Source: JASEGV01 sp947085405 | Lineage (GTDB): Bacteria > Bacteroidota > Ignavibacteria > UBA10030 > BY39 | Assembly: GCA_947085405.1 (NCBI GenBank) | Contig: CAMTWO010000051.1 | Span: forward strand, 1-32,427 | DNA length: 32,427 nucleotides | Reading direction: 5' to 3' | Shown here: in pieces, positions 24,813 through 32,427 of the stretch | Layout of the letters: every line of letters starts with the position of its first letter | Numbering within the stretch: the stretch's first letter is position 1 | Made by a program: the position numbers and the translations under genes | The notes under the pieces: model-generated | Told to the model about the DNA's origin: nothing | The model's input: only the letters and a program-made list of their open reading frames with translations | Databases searched by the model: none

Positions 24813-25721
24813 ATGTTAAGGTCTGTTTATATATTTTGTATTCTAATAGTTTTCGGGAACGTTTTTCTTTCTTGTAGACAGGATGGAATCGTTTTTCCCC
24901 GGTTAAATCTGATATTAGAATTAGATTCAACCGTGTTATTGGAAGGACAAGATTTGTTCACAGATGTAACTTTGAAGAATGTTGGCTGTGATACAGCGAA
25001 TCTTGTACCATTCTTATTGAGAGTAGAACGCGAAGGAATTCTTTATACATTAAGAGATGAAAGGGGTAATAAAATTCGTTTACCGGATTTAAATGAAACA
25101 GAAGGTTCGACTGCTTCAAATTTGATTATCCCTCCAGGAGATTCCGTCAGTGAAATGCACGATCTTTCAGATTTTTTTAGTAATAGTGAGGATAGTAACT
25201 GTCATTCGTATATTCAAATCCTAAATTGTTTGCGCCCTGGTAACTATTCGATACAGGCATATACGATTCCAGTTATCGACACAATATGGTCGAATTCTGT
25301 TGAGTTTAAAATAGTTAAGCCGATCGGTGAAGATTTAGAAGCTTTAAACAATCTGAGAGAAATTGAACGTTCCCAAACAAGCAGTTTTGGTGATTCTACT
25401 GATATTTATAAATATGAAAATTTCATTTCGAATTTTTCCCAATCCATTTATATTCCTCAAGTATACGAAAGATTAATTTATTTACTTAATTATTCACAAC
25501 TATCAAATAAAGAAGAAACTGAAAAAATAGTTTATAAACTAATTGACAAATACCCCAATAATTATAATTCGATTAAATATTTTCGATATTTGTTCTATAA
25601 TTCTACTGCAAATGAAAAAAATGAGATTATAACCAATATTCTTCAGAAGTATCCTGGGACTGCTATTAAAAAATATTGTAAGCAATTATTGAAACAAAAT
25701 ATTAAAAAGGACAAAAAATGA
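24813..25721 (+). CDS. Putative lipoprotein of unknown function
   Basis: 302 residues. A hydrophobic N-terminus ends in VFLSCRQDG, a plausible lipobox with Cys21, so the protein is probably lipid-anchored. Residues about 30-170 look like a beta-sandwich (LILELDSTVLLEGQDLFTDV, LIIPPGDSVSEM, LRPGNYSIQAY), as in Ig-like domains found in Bacteroidota surface proteins. From about 180 the protein is helical, with TPR-like helices (PQVYERLIYLLNYSQLSNKE, KLIDKYPNNYNSIKYF, ILQKYPGTAIKKY). I do not recognise the family. It starts 2 bases after recN and overlaps opB by 4 bases (ATGA). Confidence 0.8.
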   Translation: MLRSVYIFCILIVFGNVFLSCRQDGIVFPRLNLILELDSTVLLEGQDLFTDVTLKNVGCDTANLVPFLLRVEREGILYTLRDERGNKIRLPDLNETEGSTASNLIIPPGDSVSEMHDLSDFFSNSEDSNCHSYIQILNCLRPGNYSIQAYTIPVIDTIWSNSVEFKIVKPIGEDLEALNNLREIERSQTSSFGDSTDIYKYENFISNFSQSIYIPQVYERLIYLLNYSQLSNKEETEKIVYKLIDKYPNNYNSIKYFRYLFYNSTANEKNEIITNILQKYPGTAIKKYCKQLLKQNIKKDKK

Positions 25722-27826
25722 AATATCTAAAATTATCTATTCTTTCACTCTTAATAATTTATTCTTCACATATATTAGCACAAACACCGGTAACAAAAAT
25801 GATTTCACAAACGACAATATTAAACAACGATACGCTTACAGATAAATATGCCTGGCTCAAAGATAAAACGAACCCTGAAGTTATTAAACATCTTGAAGCC
25901 GAAAACGAATACACCGATGCGATTATGCAGCCGACTGTTGCGTTTCAGGAAACACTTTACAACGAAATGCTAAGCAGGATAAAAGAAACCGACCTCGATG
26001 TTCCATACAGAATCAGCAATTACTATTACTACACCCGTACGGAAAAAGGCAAACAGTATGCGATTTATTGCAGAAAAAAAGGTAGTCTTGATGCTGCGGA
26101 AGAAATTCTGCTCGACCAAAATGAACTTGCGACTAAATATCAGTATCTTCGATTGGGTGCATTCAGCGTCAGTCCTGATCAAAACATTTTAGCTTTCTCG
26201 ATTGATACAACCGGGGCTGAAGAATTTTCGTTATTTGTAAAAGACCTGATGACTAACGAATTTTTAGCCGATAGACTCGATAATGTAAACTCGGTTGTGT
26301 GGGCGTTGGATAATAAAACTATTTTCTATACAACTCACGATCATGCAAAACGTCCGCATCAACTTTACAGGCATACATTAGGAACAAATCAAAAAGAAGA
26401 TGCGCTGATATACGAGGAGAAGGATGAACTATTCCGTATCTCAGCCTGGCGATCAAGAAGCAAAGAGTATATTTTTCTGAACACACAATCGAGCAACTCC
26501 GATGAGATTCGCTACTTACCGGCAGATAAGCCGAACGAAGATTTTAAATTAGTATCGCCGCGCGAACCAGAACACGAATACACAATCGACCATTCCACCG
26601 CGGGTGGAGGCGATAATTTTTACATCGTAACGAACAAAGAGGCGAAAAATTTTAAACTTGTTGTAGCCCCTGTCAGCGATCCGCAGCAAAAAAACTGGAA
26701 AGAAATTCTTCCACACAGAAAAAACGTTCACCTCACAAATGTCGATTTTTTCAAGAACTATTTTGTCGCATACGAAACCGAACTCGGTATTCAAAAAATG
26801 CGTATAACCGATTTACGAACCAACAAGCATCACTACATCAGCTTTCCGGAACCCGTTTATTCAGCATTCCCGAGTACCAATGCCGAGTTTGATACGAATG
26901 TTTTCCGTTTCAGCTATCAGTCGTTTATTACGCCGAGTTCCATTTACGATTATAACTTTGAAACGCAAAAACGAACGCTGCTAAAACAAACTGAAGTGCT
27001 CGGCGGCTATGATCCTAAACTTTATAAGTCGGAACGGATTTATTCAAAAACAAAAGACGGAAAGTCGGTTCCGATATCACTCGTTTACAAAAAAGAATTT
27101 AAGAAAAACGGTAAATCGCCTTTACATTTGAATGGTTATGGTTCGTATGGATATTCGTCGCCTGTTACATTTTCATCGAGTCGGATAAGTTTATTAGATC
27201 GGGGTGTTGTTTATGCAATTGCTCACGTTCGCGGCGGCAGTGAGTTGGGAAGAGATTGGTACGACGACGGGAAGTTGTTAAAGAAGAAAAACACCTTCAC
27301 CGATTTCATATCGGTTGCCGAACATCTTGTTAAAGAAAAGTACACATCGGCTGACCGCCTCACAATCGAAGGGGGTAGCGCCGGCGGATTACTAATGGGC
27401 GCAGTAACTAATATGCGTCCCGATTTATTCAAAGCGGTCGTCGCTCAAGTTCCATTCGTCGATGTAATAAACACAATGCTCGACGAAACACTACCACTGA
27501 CTGTCGGCGAATTTTTAGAATGGGGCAATCCGAAAGAAAAACTATCTTACGAATACATTAAAACCTATTGCCCCTATACGAATGTTAAGAATCAGAAATA
27601 CCCGAATATTCTTGTGAAAGTCGGTTTGAACGATCCGCGTGTCGGTTATTGGGAAGGGGCAAAATGGGTTGCAAAATTGCGCGAAATGAAAACCGACGAT
27701 AATGTTATTCTTCTGAAAACAAATATGGGTTCCGGTCACGGCGGCAGGTCGGGACGCTATGAACGGTTAAAAGAAATTGCTTTTGATTATGCGTATATAT
27801 TGAACCAAAGTGGAATAGTAAAATAG
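25718..27826 (+). CDS. ptrB: Oligopeptidase B (S9A prolyl oligopeptidase family), exported form
   Basis: 702 residues. A serine peptidase that cleaves short peptides after Lys/Arg. Residues 1-21 are a signal peptide (ending near ILAQ), so it acts outside the cytoplasm, unlike E. coli PtrB. A seven-bladed propeller (about 80-420) gates the hydrolase domain. The catalytic triad is Ser554 in EGGSAGGLLMG, Asp639 in KVGLNDPRVGYWE and His674 in MGSGHGGRSGR. VAQVPFVDVINTMLDE and PLTVGEFLEWGNP are typical OpB segments. Translation is likely coupled to the lipoprotein gene. Confidence 0.93.
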   Translation: MKYLKLSILSLLIIYSSHILAQTPVTKMISQTTILNNDTLTDKYAWLKDKTNPEVIKHLEAENEYTDAIMQPTVAFQETLYNEMLSRIKETDLDVPYRISNYYYYTRTEKGKQYAIYCRKKGSLDAAEEILLDQNELATKYQYLRLGAFSVSPDQNILAFSIDTTGAEEFSLFVKDLMTNEFLADRLDNVNSVVWALDNKTIFYTTHDHAKRPHQLYRHTLGTNQKEDALIYEEKDELFRISAWRSRSKEYIFLNTQSSNSDEIRYLPADKPNEDFKLVSPREPEHEYTIDHSTAGGGDNFYIVTNKEAKNFKLVVAPVSDPQQKNWKEILPHRKNVHLTNVDFFKNYFVAYETELGIQKMRITDLRTNKHHYISFPEPVYSAFPSTNAEFDTNVFRFSYQSFITPSSIYDYNFETQKRTLLKQTEVLGGYDPKLYKSERIYSKTKDGKSVPISLVYKKEFKKNGKSPLHLNGYGSYGYSSPVTFSSSRISLLDRGVVYAIAHVRGGSELGRDWYDDGKLLKKKNTFTDFISVAEHLVKEKYTSADRLTIEGGSAGGLLMGAVTNMRPDLFKAVVAQVPFVDVINTMLDETLPLTVGEFLEWGNPKEKLSYEYIKTYCPYTNVKNQKYPNILVKVGLNDPRVGYWEGAKWVAKLREMKTDDNVILLKTNMGSGHGGRSGRYERLKEIAFDYAYILNQSGIVK

Positions 27827-27831
27827 GAATT

Positions 27832-30800
27832 ATGAAATCATTATTTCTGGTTCTTTTGTTTTTAATTGGTATTGTTTGGGAAGTGAATTCACAGGTGCAT
27901 CCATTCCTGACATACACAATCAAAGATCAACTCATTTCAAACGAGGTACGGACACTTTTTCAGGACTCACACGGTTTTCTGTGGATAGGAACATCGGAGG
28001 GATTGAGCAGGTACGATGGCGTTTCGTTCAAAAATTATACTCCCGCCGAGGGACTTCCTCATAATTACATCAATCATATAATTGAAGACCGTAATGAATC
28101 GGGCGCTTTATGGGTTGCCACAAATGGCGGAGGTGTATTCAAATTTTCCCGCGGTAAATTCAAAACTTTCTCGCACAACTCCGACTACTACGCCAACTAT
28201 GTGGGCTATCTCATGCAAGACAGTTACGGAAAAATATGGTGTGGAACTCTGTCGGGGATTTATCTCATCGAAAATGATTCGTTATCTGCATTTGAAAATA
28301 ATATAAAAATTCATTTCGGTGGAATTTATGAAACAGCCGCTAACGAGATTATCTTTTTTTCGGGACTTAAATTGTTCGCGTACTCACAAAAAAATAAATC
28401 TTTAAAAACAATAGAACTCTCTATCGATTCAAATGTTACCTACAGCAGCAGCTTCAAAGATTCAAAACAAAATATTTGGGTTGTATTATCGAACGGGGCT
28501 CTGTTAAAAATTTTCGATAATAAGATAATAACCAAGTTAGAAACAAATATTCGAAATGTTACTTTTATTTCAGAAGACCAAAGTGAGAACTTGTGGATTG
28601 GCACTATCGATGGACTGTTTAAAATCCCTTCCGGTAGCTCTAATGACGATGTCCCGGTTAGATATCATACTGAGCAAGGACTCCCTAGCACGAATTTACT
28701 ATGTGGTCTTATTGACCGTGAAGATAATTTGTGGTTAGGAACATACAACGAGGGTATAATTAAATTTTCAGACCAATATGTTTACAAGTTTCCGATCCAG
28801 GCACTAAGCACACCCATCAACAACACACAAGCTGTAAACGACAGTGCGGGGCATATATGGGTTGCAACCGTTTCAGGGTTGTGGGAATTTTGGTCCGACA
28901 AAAAAGGAAAATGGTCCAGTTATTTACACAAAGTTATAGATAACAATTTTCCACAAACTTTATTATTCGACAGACAAGGCAGACTATGGGTTGGATCAAC
29001 GCAGTCGCACATTCTACTCCACAATATTAAATATCAGGAAGGAAAAAATTCCAAGCTCGAAGTTATCAGAAAAATTCCACTAAAACTTGTACCCGAAAAA
29101 TCGGGTTTGTTGTGCATGATGCTGGACCGACAAAATAGATTGATTTGCAGTATCTCAAATTATGGAATACTAATAATAGAATTCGATTCTTCATCGGCTA
29201 AAACTCGCTACCAATTGGTAACGGATAGTTTACCCGATGTATCGATACGGGCAATTTATGAAGATTCATCGGGCAATATTTGGCTTGGCGGTTACTGGGG
29301 TGGTTTAGGAGTTATCGAGAAAGGCGACTGGGCGAAAGGAAAAAAAATAATTATTAAAGAACAGGATGGATTACCGAACAATGCCGTCAGGGCGCTATGC
29401 GAAGATGAGGATGGAAATTTATTAGTCGGAACCAGATACAGCGGCATCGGGGTAATCCCAAAGGATAGAATATCTTCAATTTTTGATAAAGACGAAAAGT
29501 CGCACATCTTTTGTAGAACGATTACAATGCGCGATGGGTTAGTGAGCAATGCGATATGGTGTTTATTAAAAGAGGAGGAAACTATTTTTATTGGAACAAA
29601 TCACGGATTCCAGTCGATGGTTTATGACCAAGTTGTGAAATTCCGGAATTTCAGAGAATCGTTAGGAGAAAGAGTTGCTCTTTGCGGGATCAATAATAAC
29701 GGCGTCAGTTGGTATTTAACGAGAGATGCGATTGTAATAGATGAAGATATAAGATACAGGATAAATCTACTGCCCCCCAAGGTGCTGATAAATTCTTTTA
29801 CAGTCGATGGAATATCATTTCCTTCAGATTCGATTTATAATTTTTCTGCGGATAATGAACAATTTGTAATAGAATACGTGGGAGTTAGTTTAACGGACGG
29901 CGAATTGATAGAATACCAGTATCGTTTAAAAGATGTTGTCCGGAACTGGAGTGGGTGGACGCGAGACCGACGGATTACATTTGCAGGTCTGAAACCCGGC
30001 ACGCATACATTCGAGGTGCAAGCAATAAACGGAGATGGTTTTGTAAGTGAACAGTCTGCACAAATTACATTTACAATTGTTGTCCCTTTATGGCATCGCT
30101 GGTGGTTTTTATTATCATTATTCCTCGCTTTAACTACTATGTTTATAATATTGATTAAGTATTTTTCGACTCGTAAGATAAAAGCGAAGTTAGAAAAAAT
30201 AAAACAAGAGCAGGCATTACAGGATGAACGCGCCCGAACACGTGAGGGAATCTCACGGGACTTGCACGATGAAATTGCATCTACCTTGAGTGGGATTGGG
30301 TACTTTGTTCAGGCAGTTGAAAAAGAGAGTGGAACTGTGATTCCGCAAAATTCAAAAAAATATTTATCCCTCATTAAAGAAAGTACCGATGAGATTTTAG
30401 AATCTATCCGGGATATTATTTGGTCGCTAAATCCTGAAAATAATAATTGGGAGGCGGTACTTGCAAAATGCCGCCGTTATACATCCGATTTATGCGAGAG
30501 CAAATCTATAGAATATACATTCGATTTTCCCGACGAAATTCCAGTAAAAATTGTTCGATTAGATTGCGTTAAAAATTTTTGGCTGATATACAAAGAAATC
30601 GTAACCAACGCCATCCGTCATTCAGGATGCACGAACTTAATTATTTCAATTAATATAAGAGACAACTCAATCTTTATTTTGGAAATTAGTGATAACGGAA
30701 AAGGATTCGATGTTAACAAGATGAAAAGCGGATCCGGTTTGAGCAATATTCATTCGCGCATTAAATTCCTTAATGGTGAAATTGAGTTAAGTACAACCCA

Positions 30801-30840
30801 AGAAAAGGGAACATATTGGAAAATTTCTTTCCCTTTATAA
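27832..30840 (+). CDS. Reg_prop/Y_Y_Y sensor histidine kinase (HisKA_3 type)
   Basis: 1002 residues. Signal peptide (1-21, ending VNSQ); two large periplasmic beta-propellers of Reg_prop blades (about 25-640, e.g. FLWIGTSEGLSRYDG, NLWIGTIDGLFKI, NLWLGTYNEGIIKF); Y_Y_Y domain (about 680-748, with AGLKPGTHTFEVQA); membrane helix (753-779); a cytoplasmic coiled coil; HisKA_3 dimerisation domain with His812 in SRDLHDEIASTLSGI; and a HATPase_c domain with Asn926 (N box), Asp954 in ISDNGKGFD (G1) and GSGLSNIHSRI (G2). Unlike the hybrid two-component regulators of Bacteroides, it has no receiver or AraC domain at the end, and passes its signal to the separate regulator 56 bases downstream. The start is 5 bases after opB. 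The ligand is unknown; related sensors often detect glycans. Confidence 0.95.
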   Translation: MKSLFLVLLFLIGIVWEVNSQVHPFLTYTIKDQLISNEVRTLFQDSHGFLWIGTSEGLSRYDGVSFKNYTPAEGLPHNYINHIIEDRNESGALWVATNGGGVFKFSRGKFKTFSHNSDYYANYVGYLMQDSYGKIWCGTLSGIYLIENDSLSAFENNIKIHFGGIYETAANEIIFFSGLKLFAYSQKNKSLKTIELSIDSNVTYSSSFKDSKQNIWVVLSNGALLKIFDNKIITKLETNIRNVTFISEDQSENLWIGTIDGLFKIPSGSSNDDVPVRYHTEQGLPSTNLLCGLIDREDNLWLGTYNEGIIKFSDQYVYKFPIQALSTPINNTQAVNDSAGHIWVATVSGLWEFWSDKKGKWSSYLHKVIDNNFPQTLLFDRQGRLWVGSTQSHILLHNIKYQEGKNSKLEVIRKIPLKLVPEKSGLLCMMLDRQNRLICSISNYGILIIEFDSSSAKTRYQLVTDSLPDVSIRAIYEDSSGNIWLGGYWGGLGVIEKGDWAKGKKIIIKEQDGLPNNAVRALCEDEDGNLLVGTRYSGIGVIPKDRISSIFDKDEKSHIFCRTITMRDGLVSNAIWCLLKEEETIFIGTNHGFQSMVYDQVVKFRNFRESLGERVALCGINNNGVSWYLTRDAIVIDEDIRYRINLLPPKVLINSFTVDGISFPSDSIYNFSADNEQFVIEYVGVSLTDGELIEYQYRLKDVVRNWSGWTRDRRITFAGLKPGTHTFEVQAINGDGFVSEQSAQITFTIVVPLWHRWWFLLSLFLALTTMFIILIKYFSTRKIKAKLEKIKQEQALQDERARTREGISRDLHDEIASTLSGIGYFVQAVEKESGTVIPQNSKKYLSLIKESTDEILESIRDIIWSLNPENNNWEAVLAKCRRYTSDLCESKSIEYTFDFPDEIPVKIVRLDCVKNFWLIYKEIVTNAIRHSGCTNLIISINIRDNSIFILEISDNGKGFDVNKMKSGSGLSNIHSRIKFLNGEIELSTTQEKGTYWKISFPL

Positions 30841-30842
30841 AA

Positions 30843-30861
30843 ACTACATATTTGGGTAGTG
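30843..30861 (+). promoter_or_regulatory. Putative operator (copy 1) upstream of the NarL-type regulator gene
   Basis: ACTAC-N8-GTAGT (30843-30860) plus a following G. It is 15/19 identical to a site at 31603-31621 before the beta-helix gene. It ends 35 bases before the regulator's ATG, and an AT-rich TATATT at 30881-30886 follows about 20 bases downstream. It lies after the kinase stop codon and has no T-run, so it is not a terminator. Confidence 0.5.
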
Positions 30862-30895
30862 TATTTCGGGCTGAAATATTTATATTGCTTATATC

Positions 30896-31561
30896 ATGAA
30901 AGAAGTAAACACAATTATATCTATCTCATTAATTGAAGATAATCGTTATGTCCGGTTGGGGATGGAAGCACTTATTAAGAGTATCCCGGAATTTTTACTC
31001 GCCGGCTCTTTTGAAAGTTGTGAAAATGCTTTTGCTACTTCAGCGATAGAAGAATCGGATGTGGTTCTTATGGACATAGGCTTACCGGGTATGTCGGGTA
31101 TCGAGGGGGTAAAATATATTTCAAAGAATTATCATGATGTAGTCGTTTTAATGTGCACTATCCACGACGACGATCAAAAAATATTTGATGCAATTTGTGC
31201 CGGTGCTGTCGGATATTTATTAAAAGAGATTTCGGCAGACGAATTAATGAAAGCGATAAAAGATAGCAGAAGCGGAGGTTCGCCTATGAGTCCGAATATC
31301 GCGCGTAAAGTAATTTCTTTTTTTCAAACATCAAGAACATCTAACGCTGAAAAGTTGGATGAGTTGACCAAACGTGAAACTCATGTCTTAAAAAAAATGT
31401 CCGAAGGCAAATCCTATTCTTTGATTGCAAATGAATTATTCCTCTCTATCGACGGAGTCAGGTATCATATCAGGCATATTTACGAGAAATTACACGTTAA
31501 TTCCCGTGGCGAAGCTGTAGCCAAAGGTTTCAAAAACCGCTTGATTTTTCCCCAAACGTAG
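30896..31561 (+). CDS. NarL/FixJ-family response regulator
   Basis: 221 residues. Receiver domain (8-125) with Asp15, the phosphate acceptor Asp60 in VVLMDIGLPGMSG, Thr88 and Lys110 (YLLKEIS). A linker follows, then a LuxR-type helix-turn-helix (about 152-217) with LTKRETHVLKKMSEGKSYSL and LFLSIDGVRYHIRHIYEKL. Probable partner of the HisKA_3 sensor just upstream; HisKA_3 kinases usually pair with NarL-type regulators. The upstream dyad motif at 30843-30861 suggests autoregulation. Its ribosome site is weak. Confidence 0.95.
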   Translation: MKEVNTIISISLIEDNRYVRLGMEALIKSIPEFLLAGSFESCENAFATSAIEESDVVLMDIGLPGMSGIEGVKYISKNYHDVVVLMCTIHDDDQKIFDAICAGAVGYLLKEISADELMKAIKDSRSGGSPMSPNIARKVISFFQTSRTSNAEKLDELTKRETHVLKKMSEGKSYSLIANELFLSIDGVRYHIRHIYEKLHVNSRGEAVAKGFKNRLIFPQT

Positions 31562-31602
31562 ATTCTCCCACATTTAAACAATAATTCTCTCCTTTCCTAA
31601 AA

Positions 31603-31621
31603 ACCACATCTTTATGTAGTG
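31603..31621 (+). promoter_or_regulatory. Putative operator (copy 2) upstream of the beta-helix protein gene
   Basis: ACCACAT-CTTT-ATGTAGT (31603-31620, one mismatch between 7-base arms) plus a following G. It matches copy 1 at 15 of 19 positions and keeps the same orientation toward the downstream gene. An AT-rich TATATTTATAGT stretch follows at about the same distance (31642-31653). It ends 61 bases before the beta-helix ATG. Confidence 0.5.
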
Positions 31622-31682
31622 ATTTTGGCATTTTCAATCAATATATTTATAGTAATTAAAATAAAATAAAAAGGAGAAAAAC

Positions 31683-32427
31683 ATGTCGAAAATTAACTAT
31701 TTATTCATAGTATTAATTTATACTCTATGCTTGCCACAGGTATATTCTCAACCTCTTAACGGTTCTTATACAATCGGGAGTGGAGGAAATTATTCAACTA
31801 TTACGCAAGCGGTTTCCGATCTTACTACAAAAGGCGTGAATGCCCCCGTTGTGTTCAATATACTTAATGGAAATTATAATGAACAAATATTGATCGGCAG
31901 TATCAGTGGAACTAGTGCAACAAACACAATCACATTCCAATCTCAAACAGGTAATGCGTCTGATGTAACGCTTACTTTCACTCCCACTAGTGTCAATAAC
32001 TATGTTGTCAGACTGAATCAAGCAGATTACATCACCTTCCAGAATATCACACTTACTGCAAGTGGAAGTCCCTCATACGGTACAGTGATTAAGCTTGACG
32101 GCGATGCCAACAACAGCCGATTTTTGAACAATGTTTTTAACGGTGTAAATACAACAGGTGGTTCGGCAAGTCTCATCATCATATATGCAGACGGCGACTC
32201 CATTGACAACACCACGATAAGCGGTAATACGTTCGTTAATGGTAGTTATGGTGTGAATCTCGATGGTATAAGCCCTACTCTACCATCTTCAGGCACACAG
32301 ATAACGAACAACACGTTCAGCGGTACAGGATACAATCCAATATTTTTGCGTTATCAGAGTGGTCCTCAAGTTAACGGCAACACAATTAGCTCAACTACAG
32401 CCCAGCGAGGAATGGAGCTTCACAACA
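31683..32427 (+). CDS. Secreted right-handed beta-helix repeat protein (C-terminus outside window)
   Basis: 248 complete codons, open to the right edge. ATG 31683 has a strong AAGGAG site (31671-31676) 6 bases upstream. A signal peptide (MSKINYLFIVLIYTLCLP, cleavage near VYS-Q) is followed by a pectate-lyase-like or NosD-like beta-helix: SYTIGSGGNYSTITQAVSDL at the cap, then repeated coils rich in Asn/Thr, such as YITFQNITLTASGS, NSRFLNNVFNGVN, NTTISGNTFVNGS and GTQITNNTFSGTG. Base composition is more balanced than in the kinase gene. Such proteins in this phylum are often large T9SS-exported surface proteins; the sorting domain would lie outside the window. The upstream operator-like motif ties it to the NarL-type regulator. 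Confidence 0.88.
   Translation, partial: MSKINYLFIVLIYTLCLPQVYSQPLNGSYTIGSGGNYSTITQAVSDLTTKGVNAPVVFNILNGNYNEQILIGSISGTSATNTITFQSQTGNASDVTLTFTPTSVNNYVVRLNQADYITFQNITLTASGSPSYGTVIKLDGDANNSRFLNNVFNGVNTTGGSASLIIIYADGDSIDNTTISGNTFVNGSYGVNLDGISPTLPSSGTQITNNTFSGTGYNPIFLRYQSGPQVNGNTISSTTAQRGMELHN

Overview
The window reads as chromosomal DNA of a free-living Gram-negative bacterium from the Bacteroidota/Chlorobiota/Ignavibacteriota (FCB) side of the tree. Pointers are a PorZ-like two-propeller protein with a type IX secretion (T9SS)-style C-terminal domain, a Reg_prop/Y_Y_Y sensor kinase, a secreted beta-helix protein, exported oligopeptidase B, and an MqnA-family gene (futalosine route to menaquinone). 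Most genes are AT-rich (hand counts: 20/60 G+C at 5701-5760, 22/60 at 20521-20580, 25/60 at 8101-8160). The first ~2.2 kb is richer (30/60 at 601-660, 33/60 at 781-840). The exact class is inference.

Layout. 1-3832 (minus) is a run of signalling genes: a large membrane PAS/HAMP/GAF sensor that leaves the window at base 1, a CHASE3 membrane receptor fused to a GIY-YIG-like nuclease domain, and a small membrane sensor split by a one-base frameshift. 4021-5265 is peptidase T. 5396-8430 is an NfrA/NfrB-like exopolysaccharide pair plus a single-domain response regulator. 8520-12287 (minus) carries lemA, htpX, queF, a small membrane protein and cysS. 12288-12592 is a promoter region holding a cluster of GC-rich palindromes. 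12593-17605 holds a Crp/Fnr regulator, a PHP phosphoesterase, lumazine synthase, the PorZ-like protein and a family 2 glycosyltransferase, closed by tandem terminators. 17703-22323 is the conserved ffh-rpsP-khpA-rimM-trmD-rplS block with an MqnA-family gene coupled to its end. 22327-22995 (minus) is a SagB-type nitroreductase. 23095-32427 is recN, a lipoprotein, exported oligopeptidase B, the Reg_prop sensor kinase, its NarL-type response regulator, and a secreted beta-helix protein that leaves the window.

How the parts may work together. The most coherent candidate system is at the right end. A periplasmic-propeller sensor kinase and a NarL-type regulator are followed by a secreted beta-helix protein. 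The regulator gene and the cargo gene each carry the same 19-base dyad-like motif upstream (15 of 19 positions identical), which suggests an autoregulated circuit controlling an exported surface protein. The NfrAB-like module lacks the C-terminal c-di-GMP-binding part known from E. coli NfrB and has a receiver-only protein beside it, so its control is probably different. The CHASE3/GIY-YIG chimera and the split sensor suggest that the left end is a region of rearrangement or decay.
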